From positions 2,840,772 to 2,904,771 of the forward strand of contig CP007444.1 of NCBI GenBank assembly GCA_000632805.1: a DNA stretch of 64,000 bases. The letters run 5' to 3'. Below are positions 25,899 through 34,216 of the stretch, one piece after another (within the stretch, counting starts at the first letter, position 1; every line of letters begins with the position of its first letter). The notes beneath the pieces are model-generated. The model had not been told where the DNA came from and did no database searches. It was given only the letters and a program-made list of their open reading frames with translations. Made by a program: the position numbers and the translations under genes. This stretch comes from Dyella jiangningensis (GTDB lineage: Bacteria > Pseudomonadota > Gammaproteobacteria > Xanthomonadales > Rhodanobacteraceae).

Positions 25899-27422
25899 TC
25901 AGGAGTTGACTACTGCCTGCGGTACGACCGGGTACGGATGCAGCTTGACCAGCGGTACGGAAATGCCATCGTCGCCCACCACGCGGCAATGCGTGCGATC
26001 CAGCTGCCGTGGTTCTTCCACGCCGCAGCTGTGCGCGATGATGCCCACCTCGTGCATGACGTTGGTAGCGTAGTGCGCGACACGCTCGCTCTTGTCGGTG
26101 ACCACAAGGCCACGCTGCAATTTTGGATTCTGCGTGGTGATGCCCGTGGGACAGGTGTTTCGATTGCATTGCAGCGACTGGATGCAGCCCAGCGCCAGCA
26201 TGAAGCCACGCGCTGAATTGACGAAGTCCGCGCCCATCGAGAGCGCCCACGCCACGTCATACGCGGTGATGCATTTGCCCGAGCAGATCACCTTGATGCG
26301 CTCGCGCAGGCCCTTCACGATCAGCATGTCCACCAGCATCGGCAGCGCCTCGTGGAGCGGCAGACCCACGCCTTCCATCAGCGTCTGCGGCGCCGCGCCG
26401 GTGCCCCCTTCGGAGCCATCGACGATAATGAAGTCCGGCGCGCTCTCGATGCCACGCCGGTGTACCTCGTCGCACAGTTCGGCAATCCACTCGACGCCGC
26501 CGAACACCGCCTTGAACCCCACCGGCTTGCCGGTGAGATCCCGGATATGACGGATGGCATCCATCAGCTCCGTGACGTTGCCGATGTCGAGATGACGGTT
26601 GGGACTCTGCGAATCTTCGCCTACCGGAATCCCGCGGATTTCCGCGATCTCGGGAGTGACTTTTACGCCCGGCAGCAGCCCACCCATGCCGGGCTTGGCG
26701 CCCTGGCCGAGCTTGATGCTGACCATCTTCACCTGCGTGTGCGCGCAGATCGCCAGCAGCTTGCCGTCATCGAGCTTGCCATCCGGCGTTCGCACGCCGT
26801 ACTTGGCGGTGCCGATCTCGAAGATGATGTCGCAGCCGCCTTCCAGGTGGTAAGGCGCGAGACCGCCCTCGCCCGTGTCCATCCAGATGCCCGCTTTCGC
26901 CGCGCCACGCGACAGCGCGCGCACCGCCGGCGCGGACAACGCGCCGAAGCTCATGGCCGAGATGTTGAAGAACGCGGCGTGCTGATACGGCTCGCGCGAG
27001 TACGGCCCCAGGGTCACCGGCCGCGGCTCGAGGTGCCGGTCGCCCAACGCGGGAAACGGCGCATTGACGAAGAACGGTACGCCTTCGCCACGCAGGTCGC
27101 GGGTGGAACCGAACGCGTTGGTGTTGTCCACGTTCTTGGCCGCGCGATAGACCCACATCCGCTGCGCCCGGTTGAACGGCAGTTCCTCGCGATCGCTGGA
27201 ATACAGGTACTGGCGGAAGAATTCGCCCAGATGCAGGAACCAGTAACGGAAGTGACCGATCACCGGAAAATTGCGCAGCACCGAGTTGGAGGTCTGGTTG
27301 CGGTCCACGAACCACACCACCATCACGACGACGACCAGCAGCACGAGCAACAGCAGGAACAGGGCGGCAAACGTCTCGATCACTACGACCAGCCAATGCG
27401 CAAATCCCGACGGTTCCATCAT
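25899..27422 (-). CDS. FMN-binding glutamate-synthase-like protein, membrane-anchored
   Basis: A 507-residue protein of the GltB central/FMN-domain family without the glutaminase domain. The N-terminus has a membrane helix (about residues 10-35, FAALFLLLLVLLVVVVMVVW). The TIM-barrel FMN and 2-oxoglutarate sites are recognisable: GEGGLAPYHLEGGCDIIFEI, KMVSIKLGQGAKPGMGG, DGSEGGTGAAP, and the iron-sulfur cysteines in CIQSLQCNRNTCPTG. Stand-alone homologues are widespread in proteobacteria, but their substrate is not established, so true glutamate synthase activity is uncertain. A gap of about 150 bp separates it from purT, which is also on the minus strand but upstream in transcript order. Confidence 0.88.
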   Translation of the reverse strand: MMEPSGFAHWLVVVIETFAALFLLLLVLLVVVVMVVWFVDRNQTSNSVLRNFPVIGHFRYWFLHLGEFFRQYLYSSDREELPFNRAQRMWVYRAAKNVDNTNAFGSTRDLRGEGVPFFVNAPFPALGDRHLEPRPVTLGPYSREPYQHAAFFNISAMSFGALSAPAVRALSRGAAKAGIWMDTGEGGLAPYHLEGGCDIIFEIGTAKYGVRTPDGKLDDGKLLAICAHTQVKMVSIKLGQGAKPGMGGLLPGVKVTPEIAEIRGIPVGEDSQSPNRHLDIGNVTELMDAIRHIRDLTGKPVGFKAVFGGVEWIAELCDEVHRRGIESAPDFIIVDGSEGGTGAAPQTLMEGVGLPLHEALPMLVDMLIVKGLRERIKVICSGKCITAYDVAWALSMGADFVNSARGFMLALGCIQSLQCNRNTCPTGITTQNPKLQRGLVVTDKSERVAHYATNVMHEVGIIAHSCGVEEPRQLDRTHCRVVGDDGISVPLVKLHPYPVVPQAVVNS

Positions 27423-27574
27423 GGTCTCCGGTTGTCATCGTTTTGCCCCGCTCCCAAACGAACCGGGGAACGAGGGCCGCCTTGCGGCGGCATCTTCGCA
27501 TCGCGCGCGTTCGATCTCCGTCGTCGGCGCCCGTTGCACGTGATCCTCAGCTCAAAGCGAGCGAAAGGAAAGCG

Positions 27575-28756
27575 TCACAGCTCCACGCGCAAGGTCTTCG
27601 CCGCGGTGATCGCCTTGACCTTCGCCAACTCGATGTCTTCGTCGCGAGCCAGCGTGACAGCCATGCGCCGACGACCCTTCACCGTGGGCTTGCCGAAGAT
27701 GCGCAACTGCGTGTCGGGGAGACGCAGGGCGTCAGCCACGTTGAAGTATCGCGGAGCCTCACCCTCGCCTTCCACCAGCACCGCGCACGACGCCGAAGGG
27801 CCAAGCTGGCGGATGCCGGGAATGGGCAGGCCAAGGATGGCGCGTGCATGCAGCGCGAACTCGGAAAGGTCTTGCGAAATCAGGGTCACCAGGCCGGTGT
27901 CGTGCGGACGCGGGCTCACTTCCGAGAAGATCACCTGATCTCCCTTGACGAAAAACTCCACGCCGAACACGCCCCAGCCACCCAGAGCGCCGGTAATCGC
28001 GGCCGCCTGACGCTGCGCTTCGACGAGCGCCGCATCGCTCATCGGCTGCGGCTGCCATGACTCGCGATAATCGCCATCTTCCTGACGATGCCCGATCGGC
28101 GCGCAGAAGCTCGTGCCGGCCTTGTGCTGCACCGTCAGCAGGGTGATTTCGTAGTCGAAATCGACGAAGCCCTCGACGATCACCCTGCCCTTGCCGGCAC
28201 GACCGCCGGACTGGGCGTAATCCCAGGCCGCCTGCAGCTCGTTTTCATGGCGCACCACGCTCTGCCCCTTGCCGGAAGAACTCATCACCGGCTTGAGCAC
28301 GAAGGGCAGGCCGATCTCGGCCACGGCATGGCGATACTCGTCTTCCGTTTCGCAGAAGCGATAGCGCGAGGTTGGCAACTTGAGTTCTTCGGCGGCGAGG
28401 CGGCGGATGCCCTCGCGATCCATCGTGAGCCATGCGGCCCGCGCGGTGGGAATCACGCGCAGGCCGCCTTTTTCAAGTTCGACCAGGGTCGGGGTATGGA
28501 TGGCCTCGATTTCCGGCACCACGAGATCGGGCTTTTCCTGCTCGATCAGCTGGCGCAGCGCGGCGCCGTCCAGCATGTCGATCACATGGCTGCGGTGTGC
28601 GACCTGCATCGCAGGCGCGTTCGCATAGCGATCCACCGCGATGACTTCCACGGCATAACGCTGCAGCTCGATGGCCACCTCCTTGCCAAGTTCGCCGGAA
28701 CCCAGCAGCAGCACGCGCAGGGCGTGTTCGGAATAAGGCGTGCCAAACGGCTTCAT
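27575..28756 (-). CDS. purT: Formate-dependent GAR transformylase
   Basis: A 393-residue PurT (E. coli 392), an ATP-grasp enzyme that uses formate and ATP to make formyl-GAR in purine synthesis. The N-terminal loop [18 protein letters not shown], the substrate contact VPEIEAIHT, the ATP-grasp loop [12 protein letters not shown], the metal site [25 protein letters not shown] and the closing [12 protein letters not shown] are intact. The start at 28756 follows GGGAG by six bases; a longer frame reaching 29044 crosses into the divergent gene and is rejected. Confidence 0.96.
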   Translation of the reverse strand: MKPFGTPYSEHALRVLLLGSGELGKEVAIELQRYAVEVIAVDRYANAPAMQVAHRSHVIDMLDGAALRQLIEQEKPDLVVPEIEAIHTPTLVELEKGGLRVIPTARAAWLTMDREGIRRLAAEELKLPTSRYRFCETEDEYRHAVAEIGLPFVLKPVMSSSGKGQSVVRHENELQAAWDYAQSGGRAGKGRVIVEGFVDFDYEITLLTVQHKAGTSFCAPIGHRQEDGDYRESWQPQPMSDAALVEAQRQAAAITGALGGWGVFGVEFFVKGDQVIFSEVSPRPHDTGLVTLISQDLSEFALHARAILGLPIPGIRQLGPSASCAVLVEGEGEAPRYFNVADALRLPDTQLRIFGKPTVKGRRRMAVTLARDEDIELAKVKAITAAKTLRVEL

Positions 28757-28891
28757 CGATGTCTCCCTGGGGCGGCAAACACGCATTGTAAGCGGCCGGG
28801 AGAGGCGGTGCGGGTGACCTGTCGGAAGTCCCATTGACGAATGCCTCCAACCGGCATTGACTGTGGTCGTCACCGTCCCCGCGGAACGCCT

Positions 28892-30412
28892 ATGCGCAAC
28901 CGGACTGCCATGCTGTTGCTGGTGTTGTCGTTGTGCCCCGCCCCCGGAGCCATTGCCTGGGCCGAGACGGTAGCGTCCCCGGATACCGCTTGGATGACCG
29001 TGCTGCTGGGTGGCCGCAAGATCGGTCATCTGGAGATCGAGCACGAACGCGTCGGCGACGTGGTCACCACGACGCAGAACCTGGTGATCGAGCTCAATCG
29101 CAGCGGCAGCGGCATCCCGTTGGGCGTGCTGACCCGCAGCGTGGAAAGCAGCACCGGCGAACCGTTGGGGTTCTATGCCCGCAGCACGCTGTCCTCAGCC
29201 GACACCATCGTGGAGGGCGAGCGCCAGCCCGGCGGCGACTTCGCCGTCAGCACGACCGTCGACGGCAATACACGGGAGACCCTGTTGGTCTGGCCGCCCG
29301 GCGCCATGCTCAGCGAAGGCCAGCGCCTCGCCCTCGTCAAGGCGGCGGGCAGTCCGGGCGAGAACTACACCATGGACATGTTCGACCCGGCCAGCCAGGC
29401 CGTCGCCCGCGTGGCGATGACGGTGATCGGCGACGAGAAGGTGGCTTTGCCCGAAGGCACGGTGGTGCTCAACCACCAGCGCCAGGTGCTGAAGACACCT
29501 CGTGGCTCGCAGACCATGGATCTGTGGCTGGACAGCCAGGGCTTCGCCCGCAAGGGCATGCTCGACATGCTCGGCCGCAAGCTGGAAATGCTGGCCTGCA
29601 GCCGCAAGTGCGCGATGGCGCCGGTGCAGAAGATGGACATGTTCCGCGCCGCCATGGTCGATTCACCGCGGCTGCTGCCTGCCTATCTGCGCTCATCGTT
29701 CCTGCGTTACCGCGTCCGCACGCCGGCGGGCAGCCCCCAACCGATCATTGGCACCGACGAACAACGCGTGACGGATCTGGGCCGCGGCACCTGGCTGGTC
29801 GATGTCGGCAACCCTCAACCCGGCGGACAGGCCCCGCCGGGCGCCGAAGACACGCTGCCCAATCCCTGGGTGCAGTCCGACGCGCCGGAAATTCGCGAGT
29901 TGGCCACACGCGTCGTTGGCGATGCGCACGACGACCTGCAGAAGATGCGCCGCCTGCGCAGCTTCGTCAGCGACTACATCACGCAGCACGGGCTGGACGT
30001 GGGTTATGCCTCGGCGCTTGAGGTGCTGCATACCCATGACGGCGACTGCACCGAATACGCCGTGCTGCTCGCCGCCCTCGCCCGTGCGGAACACATACCC
30101 ACGCGGGTGGTGACGGGCATGGTGTATGCCGACCGCTTCGCCGGCGCCTCGCGGGTGTTCGTACCCCATGCCTGGGTGCAATCCTGGATCAATGGGCGCT
30201 GGCAGAGCTTTGACGCAGCGCTGAGGCGCTTCGACAGCAGCCACATCGCCCTGGATACCGGGGATGGTGATCCCTGGCATTTCTTCAATGTGGCCAACCT
30301 GTTCGGGCAGCTGCATATTGAGGAGATCACCCCGACGGGCGAACTGGCCGGCAATCTGCCGCCATCGACGGCGAGCGAGCCGCCGGTGAGTGCAGGCAAC
30401 GGGCGCCAATAG
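28892..30412 (+). CDS. Exported transglutaminase-like protein
   Basis: A 506-residue secreted protein with a signal peptide (residues 1-25, ending AIAWAE). The first 300 residues form a beta-rich domain ([18 protein letters not shown]). The C-terminal part is a transglutaminase-like cysteine-peptidase fold with a full Cys-His-Asp triad: Cys in [17 protein letters not shown], His in [10 protein letters not shown], Asp in [10 protein letters not shown]. Such proteins are common periplasmic enzymes of unknown substrate; peptidase, amidase or cross-linking activity are all possible. Divergent from purT. Confidence 0.85.
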   Translation: MRNRTAMLLLVLSLCPAPGAIAWAETVASPDTAWMTVLLGGRKIGHLEIEHERVGDVVTTTQNLVIELNRSGSGIPLGVLTRSVESSTGEPLGFYARSTLSSADTIVEGERQPGGDFAVSTTVDGNTRETLLVWPPGAMLSEGQRLALVKAAGSPGENYTMDMFDPASQAVARVAMTVIGDEKVALPEGTVVLNHQRQVLKTPRGSQTMDLWLDSQGFARKGMLDMLGRKLEMLACSRKCAMAPVQKMDMFRAAMVDSPRLLPAYLRSSFLRYRVRTPAGSPQPIIGTDEQRVTDLGRGTWLVDVGNPQPGGQAPPGAEDTLPNPWVQSDAPEIRELATRVVGDAHDDLQKMRRLRSFVSDYITQHGLDVGYASALEVLHTHDGDCTEYAVLLAALARAEHIPTRVVTGMVYADRFAGASRVFVPHAWVQSWINGRWQSFDAALRRFDSSHIALDTGDGDPWHFFNVANLFGQLHIEEITPTGELAGNLPPSTASEPPVSAGNGRQ

Positions 30413-30418
30413 CGACAC

Positions 30419-30447
30419 TTGCGATAGATATCATTTTGATATCAAAT
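30419..30447 (+). promoter_or_regulatory. Candidate promoter of the SPFH/Arc-like locus
   Basis: TTGCGA (30419-30424) and TCAAAT (30442-30447) are separated by exactly 17 bases, each matching four of six consensus positions. The tandem GATATCA site fills the spacer, so a protein bound there would block RNA polymerase. Confidence 0.4.
30427..30444. promoter_or_regulatory. Tandem GATATCA operator-like site, 11-bp phase
   Basis: GATATCATTTTGATATCA: two GATATCA words start 11 bp apart (30427 and 30438), one helical turn. Each contains the palindrome GATATC, so the site is both a direct and an inverted repeat. It is AT-rich in a GC-rich setting. Phased repeats suit a ribbon-helix-helix protein such as the Arc-like product encoded downstream, but that link is inference. 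Confidence 0.55.
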
Positions 30448-30463
30448 CCTCCCAACTGGGAGG
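30448..30463 (+). promoter_or_regulatory. Hairpin sequestering the ribosome binding site of the SPFH gene
   Basis: CCTCCC-AACT-GGGAGG forms a perfect six-pair GC-rich stem with a four-base loop. The right arm GGGAGG is the Shine-Dalgarno of the SPFH gene, seven bases before its ATG. In the message the ribosome site would be masked unless the stem opens. Confidence 0.6.
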
Positions 30464-30470
30464 AACCACC

Positions 30471-31340
30471 ATGAACGAACGTCAGGGTTTTTCGGTAGCC
30501 GGCATTCCCACCATTGTGGTCTGCCTGCTTTTGGCGCTGTGCGGACTCGCGTTGTTCACCGGCATGGCTGGCGGCCGGACGGGCTGGGAAGCGCTCTCGG
30601 GCATCGGCATGGAGGTTCTCGTGGTCCTCATGCTGAAGGGCTTCTTCCAGGTCGCCCCCAACGAGGGCCAGGTGCTGCAGCTGTTTGGCAAGTACGCGGG
30701 CACCGTCCGCGCGGAAGGCCTGCGCTGGACCAACCCGTTCTGCACCCGCCGCCGCGTCTCGCTGCGCGTGCGCAACTTCGAGAGCGGCAAGCTCAAGGTG
30801 AACGACAGCGACGGCAACCCGATCGAGATCGCGGCCGTGGTGGTGTGGCAGGTGATCGACACCGCCGAAGCGGTGTTCTGCGTGGACGACTACGAAAACT
30901 TCGTCACCATCCAGAGCGAATCGGCATTGCGCCAGATGGCGCAGAACTATCCCTACGACGCGCACGACGACGGCAAGCCGGCCCTGCGCAGCCACGGCGA
31001 CGTGATCAACAACCATCTGCGCGATGAAATCCAGGCCCGCCTGGACAAGGCCGGCGTACGCGTCGTCGAAGCGCGCATCAGCCATCTCGCCTATGCCCAG
31101 GAAATCGCCCAGGCCATGCTGCAGCGCCAGCAGGCGAACGCCATTGTCGCGGCGCGCGAGCGCATCGTGGAAGGCGCGGTAGGGATGGTTGCGATGGCGC
31201 TGGACAAGCTGCGCCAGCAGGGCGTGGTGGAATTGGACGAAGAGCGCAAGGCCGCGATGGTGAGCAATCTCCTGGTCGTGCTCTGCGGTGATCGCGCCAC
31301 ACAGCCGGTGGTAAACGCCGGCACGCTCTATGGCGGCTAA
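30471..31340 (+). CDS. SPFH/band-7-domain membrane protein
   Basis: A 289-residue SPFH (stomatin/prohibitin/flotillin/HflK-C) protein. Two N-terminal membrane segments ([19 protein letters not shown] and [15 protein letters not shown]) precede the SPFH domain, which starts [31 protein letters not shown] coiled-coil region rich in Ala, Gln and Arg follows ([21 protein letters not shown]). Members form ring-like membrane scaffolds often tied to proteases or membrane stress. The start is fixed by GGGAGG seven bases upstream. The gene differs from the NfeD-linked slipin at 47.5 kb and is instead paired with a small Arc-like gene. Confidence 0.88.
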   Translation: MNERQGFSVAGIPTIVVCLLLALCGLALFTGMAGGRTGWEALSGIGMEVLVVLMLKGFFQVAPNEGQVLQLFGKYAGTVRAEGLRWTNPFCTRRRVSLRVRNFESGKLKVNDSDGNPIEIAAVVVWQVIDTAEAVFCVDDYENFVTIQSESALRQMAQNYPYDAHDDGKPALRSHGDVINNHLRDEIQARLDKAGVRVVEARISHLAYAQEIAQAMLQRQQANAIVAARERIVEGAVGMVAMALDKLRQQGVVELDEERKAAMVSNLLVVLCGDRATQPVVNAGTLYGG

Positions 31341-31349
31341 GCGTCTGCA

Positions 31350-31597
31350 TTCATATTCCAAGTGCCTCGCGTTGTGCTCGCGCTGCCGCCCGTCGGTGGT
31401 GCGTGGCGCAGCGCCAGCCGGGCTGGCTGGTCAAACCGTTCGCTGCCGGCTGGCGGCAGCGCAAGCGCAACCCTTCGAGTCGGGTCTGTTTGCCCGCAGG
31501 GCTGCGTCATCGCTCAGACGTGTATCGACAAACACTGCTTCGCTCTTCCTTGCCCTTCGCGCAAACAGACCCCGGCGCGAGGCACTTGGAATATGAA
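31350..31597. repeat. 22-bp perfect inverted repeat flanking a structured 204-bp spacer
   Basis: Left arm 31350-31371 (contains TATTCCAAGTGCCTCGCG) and right arm 31576-31597 are exact reverse complements over 22 bp; similarity continues imperfectly for about nine more bases outward. The right arm includes the ATG of the Arc-like gene at 31593. The spacer holds further perfect hairpins: TGGCGC-A-GCGCCA (31404-31416), GCCAGCC-G-GGCTGGC (31413-31427), CGCTGCCG-GCTGG-CGGCAGCG (31441-31461), and a 12-bp pair GGGTCTGTTTGC/GCAAACAGACCC (31482-31493 and 31561-31572). The spacer has no convincing coding frame. It may be a mobile or duplicated intergenic element, or a regulatory RNA structure. Confidence 0.9.
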
Positions 31598-31787
31598 AGC
31601 GGACTCCAAAAAGGCCTTTCCCTTACGCATCAGCGCTGCCGTGCTCGAAGCCATGCAGCGCTGGGCCGATGACGATCTGCGCAGCGTCAACGCGCAGATC
31701 GAATTCGTTTTGCGCGACGCTCTGCGCAAGCAGGGGCGCCTGAGGAAAGAGACCTCCGAGCCTGTAGCCGACGACGACATCGACTGA
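31593..31787 (+). CDS. Arc-like ribbon-helix-helix DNA-binding protein
   Basis: A 64-residue protein with the Arc/MetJ ribbon-helix-helix pattern: a short beta strand with alternating residues (KAFPLRISAAVL) followed by two helices (AVLEAMQRWADDD, SVNAQIEFVLRDALRKQG) and an acidic tail (EPVADDDID). Proteins of this fold bind DNA as dimers through the strand and often regulate their own operon. The ATG at 31593 lies inside the right arm of the 22-bp inverted repeat, so its translation start could be hidden in a long-range RNA stem. It follows the SPFH gene by 252 bp. Confidence 0.82.
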   Translation: MKADSKKAFPLRISAAVLEAMQRWADDDLRSVNAQIEFVLRDALRKQGRLRKETSEPVADDDID

Positions 31788-31886
31788 ACGCACGCACGGC
31801 CTTCTCGGCGTTTCAACGCGTCTTGCACGCCGGCGGCGCTAGGTTTTCCGCTTCCCTCATAAGCGAGTGACCGGCGGAGAACGTTC

Positions 31887-32084
31887 ATGGCAAACGATTA
31901 CGCACCCCTTCCCGATGGCCCGGTGTTTTGTGACGCCTGCTCCAAGGCCGGCAAGCAGATCGAGATGCAGCCGCAGGAGACCCTTCCGCCCGACGCGCTT
32001 GAATGGGCGAAAAACAAGGACACCGAACTGGAGAGTTATCGTTGCCCGGAATGCGAGTCGGTGAACGTCTTCCGCGTGGACTGA
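31887..32084 (+). CDS. Small zinc-ribbon-like protein
   Basis: A 65-residue cytosolic protein with two CxxC knuckles (FCDACSKAG near residue 15 and YRCPECESVN near residue 52), a spacing expected for a zinc ribbon. No known family is recognised with confidence. The start follows GGAG by seven bases. The neighbours on both sides are short, unrelated cytosolic genes, so context adds little. It could be a metal-dependent adaptor or nucleic-acid-binding ribbon. Confidence 0.78.
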   Translation: MANDYAPLPDGPVFCDACSKAGKQIEMQPQETLPPDALEWAKNKDTELESYRCPECESVNVFRVD

Positions 32085-32162
32085 GCATCGCGTCGCAAGA
32101 TCCGGATGGCTGGAGCCGGATGCGGAAGGCAACCTGAGTGCTCCCTTTCAAGGAGCATTGCC

Positions 32163-32627
32163 ATGCACTTCCGCATCACCGGCCTGCCCGCCGAGCCGTT
32201 CGCCGAGCTCTTCACGCTTTCCGATGAAGCCCTTGCCGAGCGCCATGCCATGCGTGTGGTGGCGGACCAGCCACACGGCTACCCCTGCCGCGTGAGCCTC
32301 ACTGATGCGGAACCCGGCCAATCCCTGATCCTGCTGAACTTCGAGCATCACCCGGTAGGTACACCCTTTCGCTCCAGCTACGCCATCTACGTCCGCGAGG
32401 GCGAAGAGCAATATGACGAGGTGGACGACGTGCCCGATCAACTGCGGCGGCGCCTGCTGTCCGTGCGCGGGTTCGACGAGCAGGGCATGCTGCGCGATGC
32501 GGATGTGGTGCAGGGCACGGCGCTAGAGCCGCTGATCGACCGCCTGTTCGCCGATGCGCGGGTGTCCTACTTGCATATCCACATCGCTCGCCCCGGATGC
32601 TATGCGGCGCGTGTGGATCGCGCCTGA
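32163..32627 (+). CDS. DUF1203-family protein
   Basis: A 154-residue DUF1203 protein. Family features are the opening FRITGLPAEPFAELF, the central YPCRVSLTDAEPGQSLILLNFEHHPVGTPFRSSYAIYVREG, and the closing VSYLHIHIARPGCYAARV. Function is unknown. The start at 32163 follows AAGGAG by seven bases. The stop is four bases from that of the converging DUF423 gene, with no terminator between. Confidence 0.87.
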   Translation: MHFRITGLPAEPFAELFTLSDEALAERHAMRVVADQPHGYPCRVSLTDAEPGQSLILLNFEHHPVGTPFRSSYAIYVREGEEQYDEVDDVPDQLRRRLLSVRGFDEQGMLRDADVVQGTALEPLIDRLFADARVSYLHIHIARPGCYAARVDRA

Positions 32628-32631
32628 GCCT

Positions 32632-33018
32632 TCAGCGCGAAGCGCGAGCCAACAGCGGTGTGAGCGCGATACCCAGCGCCACCCAGCCGACCATGAACGC
32701 CACGCCGCCCAGCGGCGTGATCGCGCCAAACCAGCGTGGCGCGCCCAGCGCCAAGGCGTACAGGCTGCCGCTGAATGCCACGACGCCGAGCGGGAAGGCC
32801 GCCATTGCCACGCGTCGCGCGCGCCCCGGCGCGGAAAACACTGCCAGCACGAGCGCCAGCGCATGCCAGAAGTGGTAACTCACTGCGGTGTGCCACAACT
32901 CGCTGCCCCGTGTATCGAGCACGTCGCGCAGCGCATGCGCGCCAAAGGCCCCGAGCATCACGGCGCTTGCCCCGGCAAGGCCGATGAGCACGCCAGTGGC
33001 AGAGGATGGGTGTCGCAT
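32632..33018 (-). CDS. DUF423-family inner membrane protein
   Basis: A 128-residue DUF423 (YgdD-like) protein with four predicted membrane helices. Typical runs are GLAGASAVMLGAFGAHALRD, YHFWHALALVLAVF, and FSGSLYALALGAPRWFGAITPLGG. Function is unknown. The start at 33018 is next to a plausible AAGGAAG. The gene is divergent from the Sco gene with only 50 bp between starts, so the two promoters must overlap. Confidence 0.88.
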   Translation of the reverse strand: MRHPSSATGVLIGLAGASAVMLGAFGAHALRDVLDTRGSELWHTAVSYHFWHALALVLAVFSAPGRARRVAMAAFPLGVVAFSGSLYALALGAPRWFGAITPLGGVAFMVGWVALGIALTPLLARASR

Positions 33019-33068
33019 GAGGAACGCTTCCTTCCACGGCCAGGCGGCCAGTGTCGTATGCTGACGGG

Positions 33069-33707
33069 ATGATTCCTGACCATCTTCGCACGACACTCCG
33101 CCGCGCCGGCCAACTGACGCTGATGCTCGCGCTGCTGCTCGGCAGCCTGTTGCTGGTAGCCTGCCACCGTGGCGATTCCGTGGAATGGCGCCTCACCGAC
33201 GTCACCGGGCACATGCCCGACCTCGACTTTCGGCTGGTCGATGACCAAGGCAAGGCCGTCACCGGCAAGGATTACCGCGGCAAGGTCGTGCTGCTCTACT
33301 TCGGCTATACGCACTGCCCTGACGTGTGTCCGCTGACGCTCGCCCAGCTGCACGTCGTGATGCAACGGCTCGGGCCGTTGGCCGATGGCGCGCGCATCCT
33401 CTTCGTGAGCGTGGATCCGGCACGTGACACGCCCGAGATCATGCATGCGTACGTCAATGCGTTCGATCCGCGCGCCGTCGGCCTGTCGGGCACGCCGCGC
33501 GAGATCGAAGCCTTGAGCAAGCGTTATCGCTCCGCCTTCACCCGCGAACCCGACAAGGGTGACGGGCAATACGAGGTAAGCCACAGCTCGGCCATCTACG
33601 TGTTCGATCGCGAGGGCAAGGCGCGGCTGCTGGCAACGCCGGGCAACCCGCAGGACGCCCTCGTCCACGACCTGCACCTGATGCTGAGCCTGGGGAATCC
33701 GACATGA
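33069..33707 (+). CDS. Sco/SenC copper chaperone lipoprotein
   Basis: A 212-residue SCO1/SenC-family thioredoxin-fold protein that helps insert copper into the CuA site of cytochrome oxidase. The signal peptide ends in a lipobox, LLVAC, so it is membrane-tethered in the periplasm. The copper-binding CxxxC is in YTHCPDVCPLTLAQL. A late histidine, in EVSHSSAIYVFDREG, completes the usual CxxxC plus His site. Its stop overlaps the start of the PCu(A)C gene (ATGA), and the product pairs functionally with that chaperone. Confidence 0.92.
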   Translation: MIPDHLRTTLRRAGQLTLMLALLLGSLLLVACHRGDSVEWRLTDVTGHMPDLDFRLVDDQGKAVTGKDYRGKVVLLYFGYTHCPDVCPLTLAQLHVVMQRLGPLADGARILFVSVDPARDTPEIMHAYVNAFDPRAVGLSGTPREIEALSKRYRSAFTREPDKGDGQYEVSHSSAIYVFDREGKARLLATPGNPQDALVHDLHLMLSLGNPT

Positions 33708-34168
33708 TCAACCGTACCCTGCCCTTGTTGGCGGCCGGCCTGCTGCTGGCGATGTCGGCGCATGCCAGTGAAGCCGAACACGTCCGCGCCAGCCAGGCAT
33801 GGATCCGCGTGCTGCCTGGCGACCTGCCCGCGGGTGCCTACGTCGTGCTGGAGAACACCGGCGACCAGCCGGCGACGCTGCGCAGCGCAAGCAGCGTCCG
33901 CTACGGCAGCGTGATGCTGCACAAGAGCAGCTCCGAAGGCGGCGTAAGCCGCATGGCGATGGTGGAAAGCCTGGTGATTCCCGCGCATGGCAAGGCCGAA
34001 CTCGCGCCGGGCGGCTATCACCTGATGATGAGCAAGGCGAACCCGCCGGTGAAAGTGGGCGATGACGTAAAGCTCACCCTGCACTTCGACGACGGCAGTA
34101 CGCTGGACACGCGTTTCGTCACGCGCCCTGCGAACGCCACCGACGCCGGCGACCCGCACCAGCACTGA
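33704..34168 (+). CDS. PCu(A)C periplasmic copper chaperone
   Basis: A 154-residue periplasmic copper chaperone (DUF461). A signal peptide (residues 1-21, ending SAHAS) precedes a cupredoxin-like domain. The Met/His copper site is visible as MLHKSSSEGGVSRMAMVES followed by GGYHLMM, matching the family spacing H(M)-x10-M-x21-H-x-M. PCu(A)C proteins carry Cu(I) to Sco or directly to CuA. The start overlaps the Sco gene stop. The tail PHQH adds a further possible metal ligand. Confidence 0.93.
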   Translation: MINRTLPLLAAGLLLAMSAHASEAEHVRASQAWIRVLPGDLPAGAYVVLENTGDQPATLRSASSVRYGSVMLHKSSSEGGVSRMAMVESLVIPAHGKAELAPGGYHLMMSKANPPVKVGDDVKLTLHFDDGSTLDTRFVTRPANATDAGDPHQH

Positions 34169-34176
34169 CGCCCTTC

Positions 34177-34205
34177 CTGGGAGCGCACCCAGTGCGCGAC
34201 CGCAA
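34177..34205. repeat. Single REP-like unit
   Basis: CTGGGAGCGCACCCAGTGCG and following bases: one copy of the family with its internal GCGCAC-CCA-GTGCGC hairpin. It sits in the 48-bp gap between convergent PCu(A)C and CtaG-like genes, where the hairpin may serve as a terminator. Confidence 0.78.
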
Positions 34206-34216
34206 CGCCTGATGGC

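Noticed and set aside
31362..31592. Extended N-terminus for the Arc-like gene through the structured spacer
   Set aside because: The extension is low-quality, Cys/Arg/Ser-rich sequence encoded by overlapping palindromes; the ribbon-helix-helix fold starts at the ATG at 31593.
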